A DNA stretch of 64,000 nucleotides from Romanomermis culicivorax. Taxonomy: Eukaryota > Nematoda > Enoplea > Mermithida > Mermithidae. This document shows positions 1 to 9,445 of the stretch, in pieces (within the stretch, counting starts at the first letter, position 1; every line of letters starts with the position of its first letter). The translations under genes were made by a program, and so were the position numbers. The DNA is taken from NCBI GenBank assembly GCA_963922205.1, contig CAWUHX010000309.1:1-64000 (forward strand). The letters are read 5' to 3'. A model generated the notes under the pieces. It was given only the letters and a program-made list of their open reading frames with translations, was not told the DNA's origin and ran no database searches.

Positions 1-42
1 CACACTCTATCAGATTAAGCAGTGGTATCAACGCAGAGTACT
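1..42 (+). other. Untrimmed barcode and PCR adapter at contig end
   Basis: Bases 17-42 carry the SMART/ultra-low-input amplification adapter, beginning AAGCAGTGGTATCAACGCAG and ending AGTACT. Bases 1-16 resemble a 16-nt long-read sample barcode with a trailing T; from memory it is close to a PacBio bc10xx barcode, but I cannot check the list. This is library sequence, not genome. It implies that the contig starts here. Confidence 0.9.
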
Positions 43-256
43 GCTTTTAAGTCGAACATTTCAATTTTTTCTTCAATTTTAATGAATTAACTTCTCTAAA
101 AACACCTGAAGGCTTGAAAAAGCTCAAAAACAGTGCGATAAAGCGTCTGTGAGCATTTTTAAGCAAAAAAACGAGGATTTTAAGACGAAAAAAATTTTTT
201 TCCACATGTGGAAAAAAAATTTGACCCCTTTCCACATTCGTGGAAAAAAAACAGTG
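43..256. mobile_element. Right end of a hAT-like MITE, TCCACA word family
   Basis: The fragment is nearly identical to the right-hand ~210 bp of the complete copy at 325-1367. It carries the same core end (a tract around AATGAATTAACTTCT), then TCCACATGTGGA and TCCACATTCGTGGA, and finally AAAAAAACAGTG at 245-256. Its left part is missing because the contig starts here. A spacer of about 60 bp (257-316), containing a repeated GACTGCAGTCTGTATA, separates it from the next copy. Confidence 0.7.
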
Positions 257-324
257 GACTGCAGTCTGTATATCCGCCGGGCTATACAGACTGCAGTCTG
301 TATACCCACACCCGGTGGTGCACC

Positions 325-1367
325 CACTGTTTTTTTCCACATTTGCACTATAATGTGGAAAAAAATCTGGAATGTGGAAAAAATTTTTGAGGTCTTTTCA
401 CAAATGTGGAAGAAAAATTTGGGGTTTTCATATTGAAAAGAGGCATTTTGGTACATTTTAGGAGGTCCAAATCTCAAAATTTTCCCGCGCTTCGCGCCGG
501 TTATAACTGTAATAATCATCATTATTCATTAAGTAGCTCAGGCGTGGCTTTTATCTTGTCTACCTTCATTTATCACTTAATCTATAAGTTTTCATCATCT
601 TAAACGTAGTATGTATCTCATGTTTTAATTGATAATCTTCATCATTTTATCATAATATTTAATGAAGATTCGCATTTTTTCCTTTTGAGAAAAATCAATA
701 CGTCAAGTCTTTATGCTTTATAATGCGATTATTTCTTTGCTAACAAAAAATCAATTCAAAAGCTTCATGGAAATATCTTTCGGAAGTTTATACTCTTCTT
801 ACTCATATATTTTCGACCAAGTTCATGAGAGTTTACAAATAAATTACAGATTTTAAAATTTTTCAAGTAAAATTCTAGAAATTACGACTCTTGCGAACAC
901 AAAATTGGAATCTAATTCTTGAAATAAATGTTCGGAAAATTGATTTTCCAGCATCCCAGAATGTCAATATAACCCAAATAATTTTCCGGCGCTTGGCGCC
1001 GGAGAGATTACCATCTTTTTTGGGCTTTCGCTTGTCATCATATAGAGGACTTGACCATTGATTTCTTGTGTAATTCAAGTCAATTATGCTCTTGGATAGT
1101 TTGCTAGAAAATTTGTTCAACAATGCTTGTAGATTAGGCTTTTGAGTCGAACTAACATTTCAATTTTTTCTTCAATTTTAATGAATTAACTTCTTTAAAA
1201 ACACCGAAAGGCTTGAAAAAGCTCAAAAACAGTGCAATAAAGCGTCTGTCAGCATTTTTAAGCCAAAAAACGAGAATTTTAAGACGAAAAAAAAATTTTT
1301 ACACGTGTAGAAAAAAATTTGACCCCTTTCCACATTTGTGGAAAAAAGTTCGTGGAAAAAAACAGTG
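325..1367. mobile_element. Complete hAT-like MITE, TCCACA words, core A
   Basis: The termini are CACTGTTTTTTTCCACA (325) and TGTGGAAAAAAACAGTG (ends 1367). Identical 8-bp TSDs GGTGCACC lie at 317-324 and 1368-1375. The subterminal zones hold several copies of TCCACA/TGTGGA in both orientations. Between them is core A (about 436-1280), shared with 9986-11041, 13200-14299 and 41071-42081, including two hairpins of the CCGGCGC..GCGCCGG type (about 485-500 and 986-1004). There is no open reading frame of transposase size, so mobilisation would need an enzyme encoded elsewhere. The hAT assignment rests on TSD length and terminal sequence. Confidence 0.85.
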
Positions 1368-1392
1368 GGTGCACCCACCACCACACCATCAG

Positions 1393-2403
1393 CAGTGTTT
1401 TTTTTTGTGCCAAAACATGGTTTTTGGCACAAAAGAATTTGGAATGGCACAAAAAATTTTGAGCATTTGTGCCAATTGGCACAAATTTTTTGACTGGTCC
1501 AAGGCTAAATTTCCTTGATTTTTAGTCATTTTAAGGGCTGAAAACGCAAAATTTTCTCGGCGCTTCGCGCCGATTCAATGGGTTTAATATTGACTACTTT
1601 CTTTTGTCTCGAACGCGAACGGATTCTGTTCGAAAAATTTATTTGTATCGCAACAGACTTTGAGATTGTCAATGAACGGCTAAAGAATAGAAATTGTTAA
1701 CTTTACTTCCTGTGTTCATTCAGTTAGATTCAGAACCGAAACTTATATTTTTAGTGATTGATTCAAAGAAAAAAATTGACATTTTTGGCACAATTATTCA
1801 ACCAAAAGTCTACGTGAAGCGACTTTCGACTTAGCTTTTTTCAGGAGAAAACAATTATAGCCAAGACATCTTAATTTAATCTTTAATATATGTAGTTGTT
1901 AGGAAGGAGGCCGAAAAGTAAAGGAAAACTTCATGACAAAAAGTCTATAAAAATATCTGAATTTTCGAAGCATTCAATTTCTTTTCGGGTCGTAGAAACC
2001 GTTTTAAGATCAGTTTTTCTTATCTCGCTGACATGGTTAGAGAAAATAGAGCGGGCACGATTTTTATGCAAATGAATGCGGTGAAAGTATCTTTAGTTAG
2101 TTTTTATCAAACTTGAAAGAAAGAAAGAAAGAAAAGAAATTTATTAAATGCTAAGAAATTACAAGAAATATCAATAATACAGGAAAGCTCATGGACATGA
2201 CAAAAGCACGTGCGAATTGAGCTTTGAAAAATGACTCAATTTAGATCGAAAACATGGCATATTGTTATAACTTTTGGCACAAAACAGTTTTATGGTTTTC
2301 AGTACGTTTTTAGAGTGAAAAAATTTTTTGTGCCATTGGCACAAATTTTTTTGGCACCTTTGTGCCAATTGGCACAAATGTCCGTGCACAAAAAAAAACG
2401 CTG
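1393..2403. mobile_element. hAT-like MITE, TGTGCC words, core B
   Basis: The left end is CAGTGTTTTTTTTTGTGCC and the right end is GTGCACAAAAAAAAACGCTG. Each side has the word TGTGCC/GGCACA, including the palindrome TGTGCCAATTGGCACA near 1468 and again near 2365. The interior differs from core A but contains the hairpin TCGGCGCTTCGCGCCGA at about 1557. Flanking octamers do not match, so the right boundary is less certain; another element begins only 6 bp further on. Confidence 0.6.
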
Positions 2404-2408
2404 CATAC

Positions 2409-2650
2409 CAGTGTTTTTTTAGTGCATGGACATTTGTTCCCAGGGGTTTCTTTGCACACAGCAACCAAATTTCGGGCTGTGCAACCGAATTTTTTCTGCC
2501 AGGTTGCACAGTTCAACTTGAGGCCTGTGCTCTTTTGATAAGGTTATGGTTTGCTATCTGGAGATGAGATGCATTTTTATGCGTTCTAAAATGGAAAGAA
2601 GTGAAAATTTTCCGGCGCTTTGCGCCGGGTTTCAATTTATTTATAATTTT
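2409..2650. mobile_element. Left end of hAT-like element, GTTGCAC words
   Basis: CAGTGTTTTTTTAGTGC at 2409 is followed by GTTGCAC-type words (TTTGCACAC, TGTGCAACC, GTTGCACAG). After these comes a conserved stretch ending in AAATTTTCCGGCGCTTTGCG (about 2600-2620). Reverse-complement relatives lie at 20640-20908 and 29570-29740. No right end is visible. Confidence 0.5.
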
Positions 2651-3348
2651 TTATATTATTCTAGTGCGCGGTAAGAAAATGTCATTCTAATTTGTGCTTA
2701 GGTTCTAATTATCATATTATGGATAAATGTTTGGTCCTGTATTGTTTTTTAACGAATTTGATTGAAAGCGGTCGTTTTCCCAAAATTATTTTGCGATTTC
2801 CATACAAATTTTGATTTTCATGTGATTAAAACATTTTGATAGTAAGACAATGCTAGAATTTCTTGCCGGTTGAAATATCTAAATTCTTAGTCGCTTGCCT
2901 AGTTTTTGAATTTTAGTTTGTCTGACGGAAAAATCATTAAATTCACATAAAAATCAAACGGAATTTTTTTACAAGTCGGTTCACTTCCAAATTATAGTTC
3001 AAACTGGCATTTTCGGACTCCTCATGATGCCGGCTATCCAAATCAGTTCAAAAATCCATGAGCTCAAGGCATCCAGGAACTCATTGCACACATGTCACAT
3101 ACTCCTTGTCACTACAGAAAAATCCTACCTACTTGAAGAATCGAAGCTGGTCCACCAGCCTGTAGACTTAATGCGTTTACCACTACACAAGTTCAGCAAG
3201 TAACAACATCATTTCGAAGAGGCTCAACAGGACGGGCCCTTGGCGCCCGCCTATGTGCTCCGCGCTGCGCCCTAAGCCTAAGGAAAATTTTTAAGGAAAC
3301 AAATGTCTACTCACTAGTCACAGAAATCCATGCTCAAAATTAACAACT
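2651..3348. other. Unassigned AT-rich sequence
   Basis: No gene is visible. Bases about 3200-3310, with a GC hairpin followed by CCCTAAGCCTAAGGAAAATT, match the interior of the Mutator-like MITE at 45290-45596. This may be a decayed relative without recognisable ends. Confidence 0.3.
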
Positions 3349-3588
3349 CATATACAGTAATTAGACCGAAGGCCGGGAACCCACTTTTAAAATTTAGCTC
3401 AAAATTTCAACAAAAAAGGCCAGAAAACCACTTTTTCCCGATTTTTTCCGAGTTTGGGAGGGAGTGGATATAGAGTTGACGAAGCTGGCTTGGTAGTTCC
3501 GACATTTAGGTTATAAAGTTCAACCAAGTTGGGGGTGGTGGCTTCCTTTTACTTCCCCCCCCCCCCAATTACAGGTATGGTTTTCGGG
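3349..3588. repeat. C/G-tract repeat ending TACAGGTATG
   Basis: The stretch contains a run of about 13 C and ends CAATTACAGGTATG, matching the right terminus of the CATACMTGTAA family (complete copies at 5738-5967, 6640-7078, 8141-8478 and 39497-39713). The left end is not resolved. Confidence 0.4.
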
Positions 3589-3608
3589 TCAAATATACGA
3601 ATAGGTAA

Positions 3609-4457
3609 CAGTGTTTTTTTTGTGCTCGGTCCATTTGCACTGGTACAAACGACCTCTCAAAAACCGTTTGTACTCCAAAATTTTTGTTTGTGCTACTTTT
3701 TTATATAAAAATTCGCATTTTTTGATTCGATTTCGTGGAAAAATACATTTTAGGGAAAATATATATACGTTTGTACTAAGCTTCAGAAGAACTGTAGGGG
3801 TCAGTGCAAAAACATTTATTGCCACCAGATAAAATTGACTATCAATCGACACAATAAACTTTAAAACTTCAATTTTTGATCATAGCTGCAGCAGACCACG
3901 ATAAAGCTTTAAAATCAGAACTTACAACCCTAACAACAAAAACTCACAACAATGTTTTAGAATCAGAATTTCAACAAATCACTATAAAATTTTAAAACAC
4001 GAAGTTTACGATTGTAACAGCAACAAATCACAATAAAGCTTTGAACTCTAAATTACGATCTTAATAACAGATCACAAAAACATTTTAAAACTTGAAGATT
4101 TCAGCCAAAATTGATTCGTTTTCAGATTCACCTCCTTCTTCTTGTTGGGGGACATGAGGACTTTTGCTGCCAGCACCTGTCTGAATATGTTGGCCATTTT
4201 CACGAGACACCAAACATGCAATAGTAAAATACTCCACAAAAAGCTTTTATTGCTATGCAATAGCTGCTAATTTGTTATTATCAATGCAGACGCATAACAA
4301 ACAAGTCCGAACAAGCCCATGGATACCGAATACTGACGGCTGTTGAGTGATGGAAAATTTTTTTTGCACTAAAATTTTCCTTTGTACCGGTACAAACGAA
4401 GCCAAAATTTTCGTTTGTACCCTGGACCATTTCGTTTGTACAGTACGAAAAACACTG
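3609..4457. mobile_element. Complete hAT-like MITE, TTTGTAC words
   Basis: The ends are CAGTGTTTTTTTTGTGC and GTACGAAAAACACTG. The flanking octamers ATAGGTAA (3601-3608) and GTAGGTAA (4458-4465) match at 7 of 8 positions. Subterminal words are GTTTGTAC/GTACAAAC with dyads such as TTGTACCGGTACAA (about 4382). The interior is not core A: it has a degenerate tandem repeat (3846-4095) and a more complex segment (about 4110-4230). Confidence 0.8.
3846..4095. repeat. Degenerate ~50-bp minisatellite in MITE interior
   Basis: About five diverged units share a motif like CACAATAAAGCTTTAAAA followed by an ACTTACGAT-like stretch and AACAACA. They lie inside the element at 3609-4457. Confidence 0.5.
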
Positions 4458-4472
4458 GTAGGTAATATTATA

Positions 4473-5284
4473 CAGGGTGAGCCAAAAAAAAGGCGACCGG
4501 TGCTGACTTTCATAACTTTTGAACGGATGAAGCTCTTTTCATGCAGATTGCTGCATTAGAGTGCCCTGTTTGTCTTTGTTACACGGGCCAAATTTTATGC
4601 TCCTAGCGTTCATGTTTATTGTACAAACATAAATTTAGTAAAAGTGGTTATTTTTCAAAAAGTAAAAATTGTGAAATCAAAGTAAAAGTTGTCCATTTAT
4701 GAGAAAAGTTTTGTAAAGCTTTTTACAAACAATAATACTTTAAAAGCCACCCAGATTTGTAAGTTACACGTAATTTAAAGTCACTAACTTCTTGTTTCAA
4801 TATCTTGTAGTTTTCAGCATAGTTTTTTTGTACTTAACAGACTTTTTGGCTTGAGTACAAACAAAAATTTGGGCCTTGTTTGTACCAGTACAAACAATTT
4901 TTTGGTATGAAAATTCAATTTGATATATTAATCACAGTGTAACCAATGAAGTACAAACAAATTTTAGACCGTCGTTGGTACCAGTACAAACGGGTCGAGT
5001 ACAAAAGAAACAGTGATATATGGTTCTCATGACTGGATCTTATTGTACTTTCCTGTTGTAAAACATGTTGATTTTGTCAATTTTTCAAAATTTATTTGCA
5101 AAAGCATGGACGTTTAGTATTTTTGATTCTAGTCATCCAATATTAGAGCAATCTAGGTGAAACTTTGCGGTTTTTATGTCAGATGTTTTATCTATCGACG
5201 GTAGGAAACCGCATCAAAAAAGCTTCACCCATTTGAAAGCTATACGAAAGTCAGTACCGGTCGCCTTTTTTTTGGCTCACCCTG
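4473..5284. mobile_element. Tc1/mariner-like MITE with nested hAT-like MITE
   Basis: The terminal inverted repeats (TIRs) are about 40 bp. The left begins CAGGGTGAGCCAAAAAAAAG and the right ends with its complement, GGCTCACCCTG. Both junctions are flanked by TA (4471-4472 and 5285-5286), the Tc1/mariner target duplication. The arms also share GGCGACCGGT.CTGACTTTC. There is no transposase reading frame. The centre is split by a ~200-bp TTTGTAC-word element (4818-5015), so the mariner-like insertion is the older of the two. Confidence 0.8.
4818..5015. mobile_element. Short TTTGTAC-word hAT-like MITE (CATAG/CAGTG ends)
   Basis: The ends are CATAGTTTTTTTGTAC and GTACAAAAGAAACAGTG. Words include TTGTACCAGTACAAAC. 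Relatives with the same ~200-bp body are at 43578-43792 and 46476-47529; all three share ATTCAATTTGATATAT. No clear TSD is visible at this copy. Confidence 0.6.
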
Positions 5285-5286
5285 TA

Positions 5287-5462
5287 TTCATTGACCCGGC
5301 GCCAAGCGCCGAATTTTTTTTTCATTTCCAGCCCCTAAAATCTCTAAAAATCAAGGAAATTTAATGTTTGACCAGCCAAAACTTTTGTGTCAATTGGCAG
5401 AAAGGCTCAAAATTTTTTGTGCCATTTGTGGTAAAAACCGTGTTTTGGCACAAAAAAGCAGT
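5287..5462. mobile_element. End fragment of TGTGCC-word element
   Basis: This is the reverse complement of roughly 1393-1570: hairpin CCGGCGCCAAGCGCCGA, then TCAAGGAAATTTAATG, then GTGCCA/TGGCAC words and a CACAAAAAAGCAGTA end. The remainder of the element is absent. Confidence 0.5.
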
Positions 5463-5737
5463 ATGACCAATCTATTCTCATCCAACCACGTCAATGAGAT
5501 AAAAAAACTGTGCAAGAAAAGAGTTTACGACTCAAATTGAAATGGAATGCCGCGAAAATTTAAATAACTCTATAGAATTGTTCAGGAAGTTCATATTTTA
5601 ATTCAATTTTCGTCTACGATCAAGGTTGGCAAAAACCAAACTTCTGAAATTTCAATTTTTTGGTTTTCTAATGGGTTATTTGTTTTTCTATGTTTTTTAA
5701 TTGTTTTCATCGTCTAATCCTTTGGAATGTTTTGTAC
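5463..5737. other. No feature seen
   Basis: AT-rich sequence with no supported gene and no terminal repeats. Confidence 0.3.
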
Positions 5738-5967
5738 CATACCTGTACTTGAGGGGGAGTTGGGGGGACCCCCCCCACCAACTTGGCCAACCATGTACCC
5801 AACATCACCCAACGCCCCCCCCCCCCAGTTTGAAAAAATTAAAAAAATTTGCAAAAAAGTGTAAATTTTTTGGCCTTTTTTGGGAAAAATTTCGACTTTT
5901 TTCGACCCCCTCCCCCAAATTTCGGGTTCACCCCCCCCCCCCCCCAACTGGTCGGAGGTCTTACATG
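5738..5967. mobile_element. C/G-rich MITE of CATACMTGTA family
   Basis: The copy begins CATACCTGTACTTGAGG and contains runs of up to 16 C. Perfect 8-bp duplications TTTTGTAC lie at 5730-5737 and 5968-5975. The end ..CCAACTGGTCGGAGGTCTTACATG matches, in reverse complement, the start of the copy at 45975 (TAAGAAGTCCGACCAGTTGG). Confidence 0.7.
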
Positions 5968-6639
5968 TTTTGTACGTCAAAATAAATATGTAAAAAACTG
6001 ACGGAAGCTTCCTCTATCATCTTAAACTGGTTAGGGAGTTCTAAAATGGCAGCTAGAGGCATTAGTCTTACTAGAAGTGTCATTACTTTATGCTATAGGA
6101 AATATACATTACAAACAATAGGAATACAGTAGTAGTGGGCACATAAAAAAGAAGCGGTAAGAGAAGTAAAAATGGAACAGATCATGCGATGTGCAAAGAG
6201 GAAATTCAACAGAAAAGACAAATAAAGGGAAATATACAATATGTAATGTAATTTAACCAATCAGTCTTCGACAGTTTACGTTGAACTCGATCGTTCTTTC
6301 AATCTTTTTATCGATGCAACGATAGAGACTCGAAAATGCTGTCGAATAAGCTATCACGTGCTTTTTGAAGTGAACATTGGGGGAAGTTTTGCAAATTGTA
6401 CGATTACGTTAGATTCCAGTTATTCAGATTACGCATGAGCAGCAAATAAAATCACGGGCAAGCTTTACAAACTTCGGTCACCTTTCACTGTGTCAGAAAT
6501 GAAAATGAAAAATGTTCTTTTTATGTCTCAATGAAAACTCGAGCTGCGTTTTGATTATACTTTCGCTTCGGAAGTACGTCACGTGTCCTGTCGGATACGT
6601 GAATAGTTATTACTGTATCTGTTTCTTGCGCACCCAAAC
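5968..6639. other. No feature seen
   Basis: No supported gene, terminal repeat or tandem array. It may be upstream non-coding sequence of the gene at 9.1 kb or plain intergenic DNA. Confidence 0.3.
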
Positions 6640-7078
6640 CATACATGTAACGGAGCTCCGAGGTCTGGGGGGGGTTGGAGCACTTTTTTGGGGCCGGGGG
6701 TCAGTAATTCCCAAAATTTTGGGGGGAGGGGTCCCTGAAGGAAAAAAAATTCGATTTTTTTCCATGAAAAATGTCCGAAAAGCGGTTTGAAAAGTAGTAA
6801 TTTTTGTCTAAAAAATGATAAAATATTTCCTTATGGCGCCAAGCGCCGAGAAAATTGACGTTTTTGACCATTTTTTGTTCAAAAATTGACATTTTTCATA
6901 GAAAAAATGACATTTTTCAGTATTTTTCCGACTAAAACTATGGGGGTCCCTAGGGCTACCATATGGCTAGCCATAGGATTGGAAAATCCTGCGGGGGTCG
7001 CCCAATGGCTAGCCATATGGTCGACGATTTCTGGGGGGGGTTCCCATAGCACTTCCCCCCCCCCCAATTACATGTATG
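6640..7078. mobile_element. Complete CATACATGTAA-family MITE
   Basis: The 439-bp copy begins CATACATGTAACGGAG and ends CCAATTACATGTATG. TSDs are ACCCAAAC (6632-6639) and ACTCAAAC (7079-7086), 7 of 8 identical. Features shared with other copies are GGGG tracts at both ends, a GGCGCCAAGCGCCGAGAAAA hairpin, several ATTGACATTTTT repeats and CCATATGGCTAGCCATAGG. The 8-bp TSD suggests hAT or P-like mobilisation, but no transposase is present. Confidence 0.8.
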
Positions 7079-7289
7079 ACTCAAACCTGCGTGTCGCAGC
7101 GTCAATTGACGTAATTTAAACTACTGTTAGTCGGCCCGTCCGCGAGCGAATTTGCATCACTGTCGATGACAAATGAATATAAATTGAAAAAAAAGAAAAA
7201 ATTTTTCCGAACGAATAACGATAAACAGATAGATTACAGCATAATAACGACGAGCTTATAGGCAATATCGTCGCACGAAGTTAAGCTCT

Positions 7290-7725
7290 TAAAATTGTAT
7301 CACTCTAATCTAAAAGGCAGCAATATTTGGGTTGATAATGACATGTTCAGGTAGGTTATTCTAATAAAATGTTCAGGTAGGCTATTACACCGTATAGAAA
7401 AATCATATTGCAGAAGATTCGTATGGAATACAGATTTACATGGTTTAAATGAAATTTTTGCGCGACAAAAAGACGAATGGAGAATGAAAAACGAAGACAA
7501 ATCCAAATATTTTACTCGAATAATGAGATAATAATAACAGGAGTCTGTACAAAGGCGCCGAAGTTCAAGAGATTCAAGACCACATTTTTGAAGTCTAGCA
7601 CGATAATCCAAAGTGTAATAGCCAACTAATCTTTTAGTAAAATGTCTCTGAACTATTTCAACAAAGTTATACATATCTCCTTTTGAACAGGGATTCCACA
7701 CAGAAGAACCAAACGAAAAAAATTG
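7290..7725 (-). pseudogene. LINE reverse-transcriptase C-terminal fragment
   Basis: On the minus strand one open frame (7300-7720) reads through motifs typical of the RT tail of Jockey/CR1-type non-LTR retrotransposons. They are SSVWNP, then KGDM, VQRHFTKR, YRARLQKCGLESLELRR and later a decayed NSLPEHF. This is only the last ~130 residues, without the catalytic YADD box or endonuclease, so the copy is 5'-truncated and dead. No poly-A tail or TSD is resolved. Confidence 0.8.
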
Positions 7726-8140
7726 ACATAGTTGACACAGTTTTTCAATCGGAAAATTTATGCAACATTCGACTTCATCTAAGGAATTCTAGATAATCCT
7801 CAATGTTTACATCTTTTTAGAAATAAATTCGTTGCCGGAAATGAAAGGAAAATGTAAATTCCACACTTGAAATTAGTGATGAAATTATCAGAGCTTAATT
7901 TCGTACAATAATATTGTTTATAGATTCGTCATTTCCATACTATATTATTTATGTGTTCTCATTCTTAATGAATTATTTCTTCAATTCTACATACTGATGT
8001 TAGAATTGCTGCGATATTCCATTTCTTATGGATCGTAAACAGTTTTTCAGCGTTGTTCTTATCTCTCATGCGTGAATAGATGAATAATAAGATTGAACAT
8101 GATTTTTACGCTTATTAAGTGCGGAAAATGTAGCTTCAAA
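7726..8140. other. No feature seen
   Basis: AT-rich sequence between the LINE fragment and the next MITE, with nothing supported. Confidence 0.3.
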
Positions 8141-8478
8141 CATACATGTAATTGGGGGGAAGTGTTATAGGAACTCCCCCCCCCCCCCACACAAGATTTT
8201 CAATCCTACGGCTAGCCATATGGTAGTCAAAGGGACCCCCATACTTTTTGGTGAGAAATACACTAAAAATGTCAATTTTTTAACGAAAATTGATCAAGAA
8301 TGTCAATTTTCTCGGCGCCCCGTGCCATGAATACATTTTTTACAGTTTTTTTAGACAAAAAACTCAATTTTTTCTTTCAGAGATACCTCCCCCTAAAATT
8401 TGGGAAATAAGTGATCCACGGCCCGAAAAAAGTCGGCCGACCCCTCCCCCCAGACATCAGGGTTCCGTTACATGTTTG
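8141..8478. mobile_element. CATACATGTAA-family MITE, reverse orientation
   Basis: This is the reverse complement of the copy at 6640-7078. It begins CATACATGTAATTGGGGGG and ends GTTACATGTTTG, with an internal CTCGGCGCC hairpin remnant and GGCTAGCCATATGG. Flanks GCTTCAAA (8133-8140) and GCTTTCAA (8479-8486) form an imperfect TSD. Confidence 0.7.
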
Positions 8479-8522
8479 GCTTTCAATACATTTGTATCAG
8501 GTTATCAGCTGAAACCCTTCTC

Positions 8523-8935
8523 CCAGCTTTCAGTACGTTTTTAATTTTTAAAAATGTTTGTGCCACTGGCACAAATTTGTCTGGCCTCTTGTGCTAATGG
8601 CACAATGGTCCGGGCACAGAAAAATATTCGTGCGGTGCCAGAGGTCCCCAAGGTCAGATTTTTTAGGTAGGGGTAAAATTGAAAATTTATGGGGGTAGTA
8701 TAGCTAAATGTCCACTAAACACGTCATTTTGTCTCAGAATTAGGCAGCCAGTGATCGATTTTAAGGACTTAAGGTGGGGGTAATACCCCCTCATACCCCT
8801 CCCCATGGGGCACTCTGTGCGGTGCACTATTTTTTCATTTAACCTGTTTTTTTGCAAAAAATCTGCCATTTCTTAGAAAATTTTGGGCTCTTTTGCCGAA
8901 TGGCGAAAATTTTTTTGGGAGTTCAAAGTCCGAAA
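8523..8935. mobile_element. Decayed TGTGCC-word hAT-like end, interrupted
   Basis: TTGTGCCACTGGCACAA and GGCACAATGGTC words follow a lead-in (CAGTACGTTTTTA) also seen at about 2300. The element is split by the 179-bp MITE at 8639-8817. Confidence 0.45.
8639..8817. mobile_element. Complete 179-bp CAGAG-family hAT-like MITE
   Basis: It begins CAGAGGTCCCCAAGG and ends CCCCATGGGGCACTCTG. TSDs TGCGGTGC are identical at 8631-8638 and 8818-8825. A copy of the same length is at 21160-21338 and a longer one at 32460-33464. The CAGAG terminus and 8-bp TSD are hAT-like. There is no coding capacity. Confidence 0.9.
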
Positions 8936-9128
8936 AGTGCGTTTTCAAATTATTGACTAAGGAAGCAAGAGAATATTTAAACAAGCTAAAGAAGCATAAA
9001 TGAATCATATGTCAGTATTTTTGAGCTAAAAACGGCAACATAAATGAAGAATTTATTATTATTTTTAAACATTAGGTTAAAATTATTTATCTACTCGCAT
9101 AATATACACATATGACGTTTTCTTCAGA

Positions 9129-9445
9129 TTATGAATCCTAACCACAATTGTTATCCATTTACGAACCGGTCTCTGCCTAATTATGCCGGTCAACAACAGC
9201 AACAATCGGAACCACTATACAATAATATGCGACAGTCTTCGCCATACGTTGCGCCGACAAATTACGCTAGGCCATCGGTCGGTGGGCCACCACTCATCGG
9301 AGCACCCTCGCACGCAGCTGCTACCAGCTCGTCGTTCAACAAAATTCCGTTTTCGGGTCCCGTTCACGACGATATATCGGCGTCGGAATACGGGCGTGAT
9401 TACCGAACAATGCTGCAGTCCACTGGGGGGCTGGATTATGAGTTC
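9129..9445 (+). CDS. Putative first coding exon of the zinc-finger gene
   Basis: The acceptor TTTTCTTCAG ends at 9128 and the first ATG is at 9131. The codon pattern and GC content are clearly exon-like until about 9440 (NPNHN..., a Gln run, Pro/Ser-rich). The acceptor before the ATG implies an upstream 5'UTR exon or a missed exon. I could not find a GT donor whose phase fits the next exon at 17157 (which needs two leftover bases), so either a small exon in the 7.7-kb intron is missed or the donor is unusual. The open frame continues to 9538, but that part looks intronic. Confidence 0.55.

Noticed and set aside
205..440. Regular short inverted repeats suggesting a CRISPR-like array
   Set aside because: The words are palindromic subterminal motifs of TSD-bounded transposons, without constant repeat/spacer lengths, in a eukaryotic context.
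1290..1500. Apparent chimeric element with TCCACA on one side and TGTGCC on the other
   Set aside because: The perfect GGTGCACC duplication shows that the TCCACA element ends at 1367 and a separate TGTGCC element begins at 1393.
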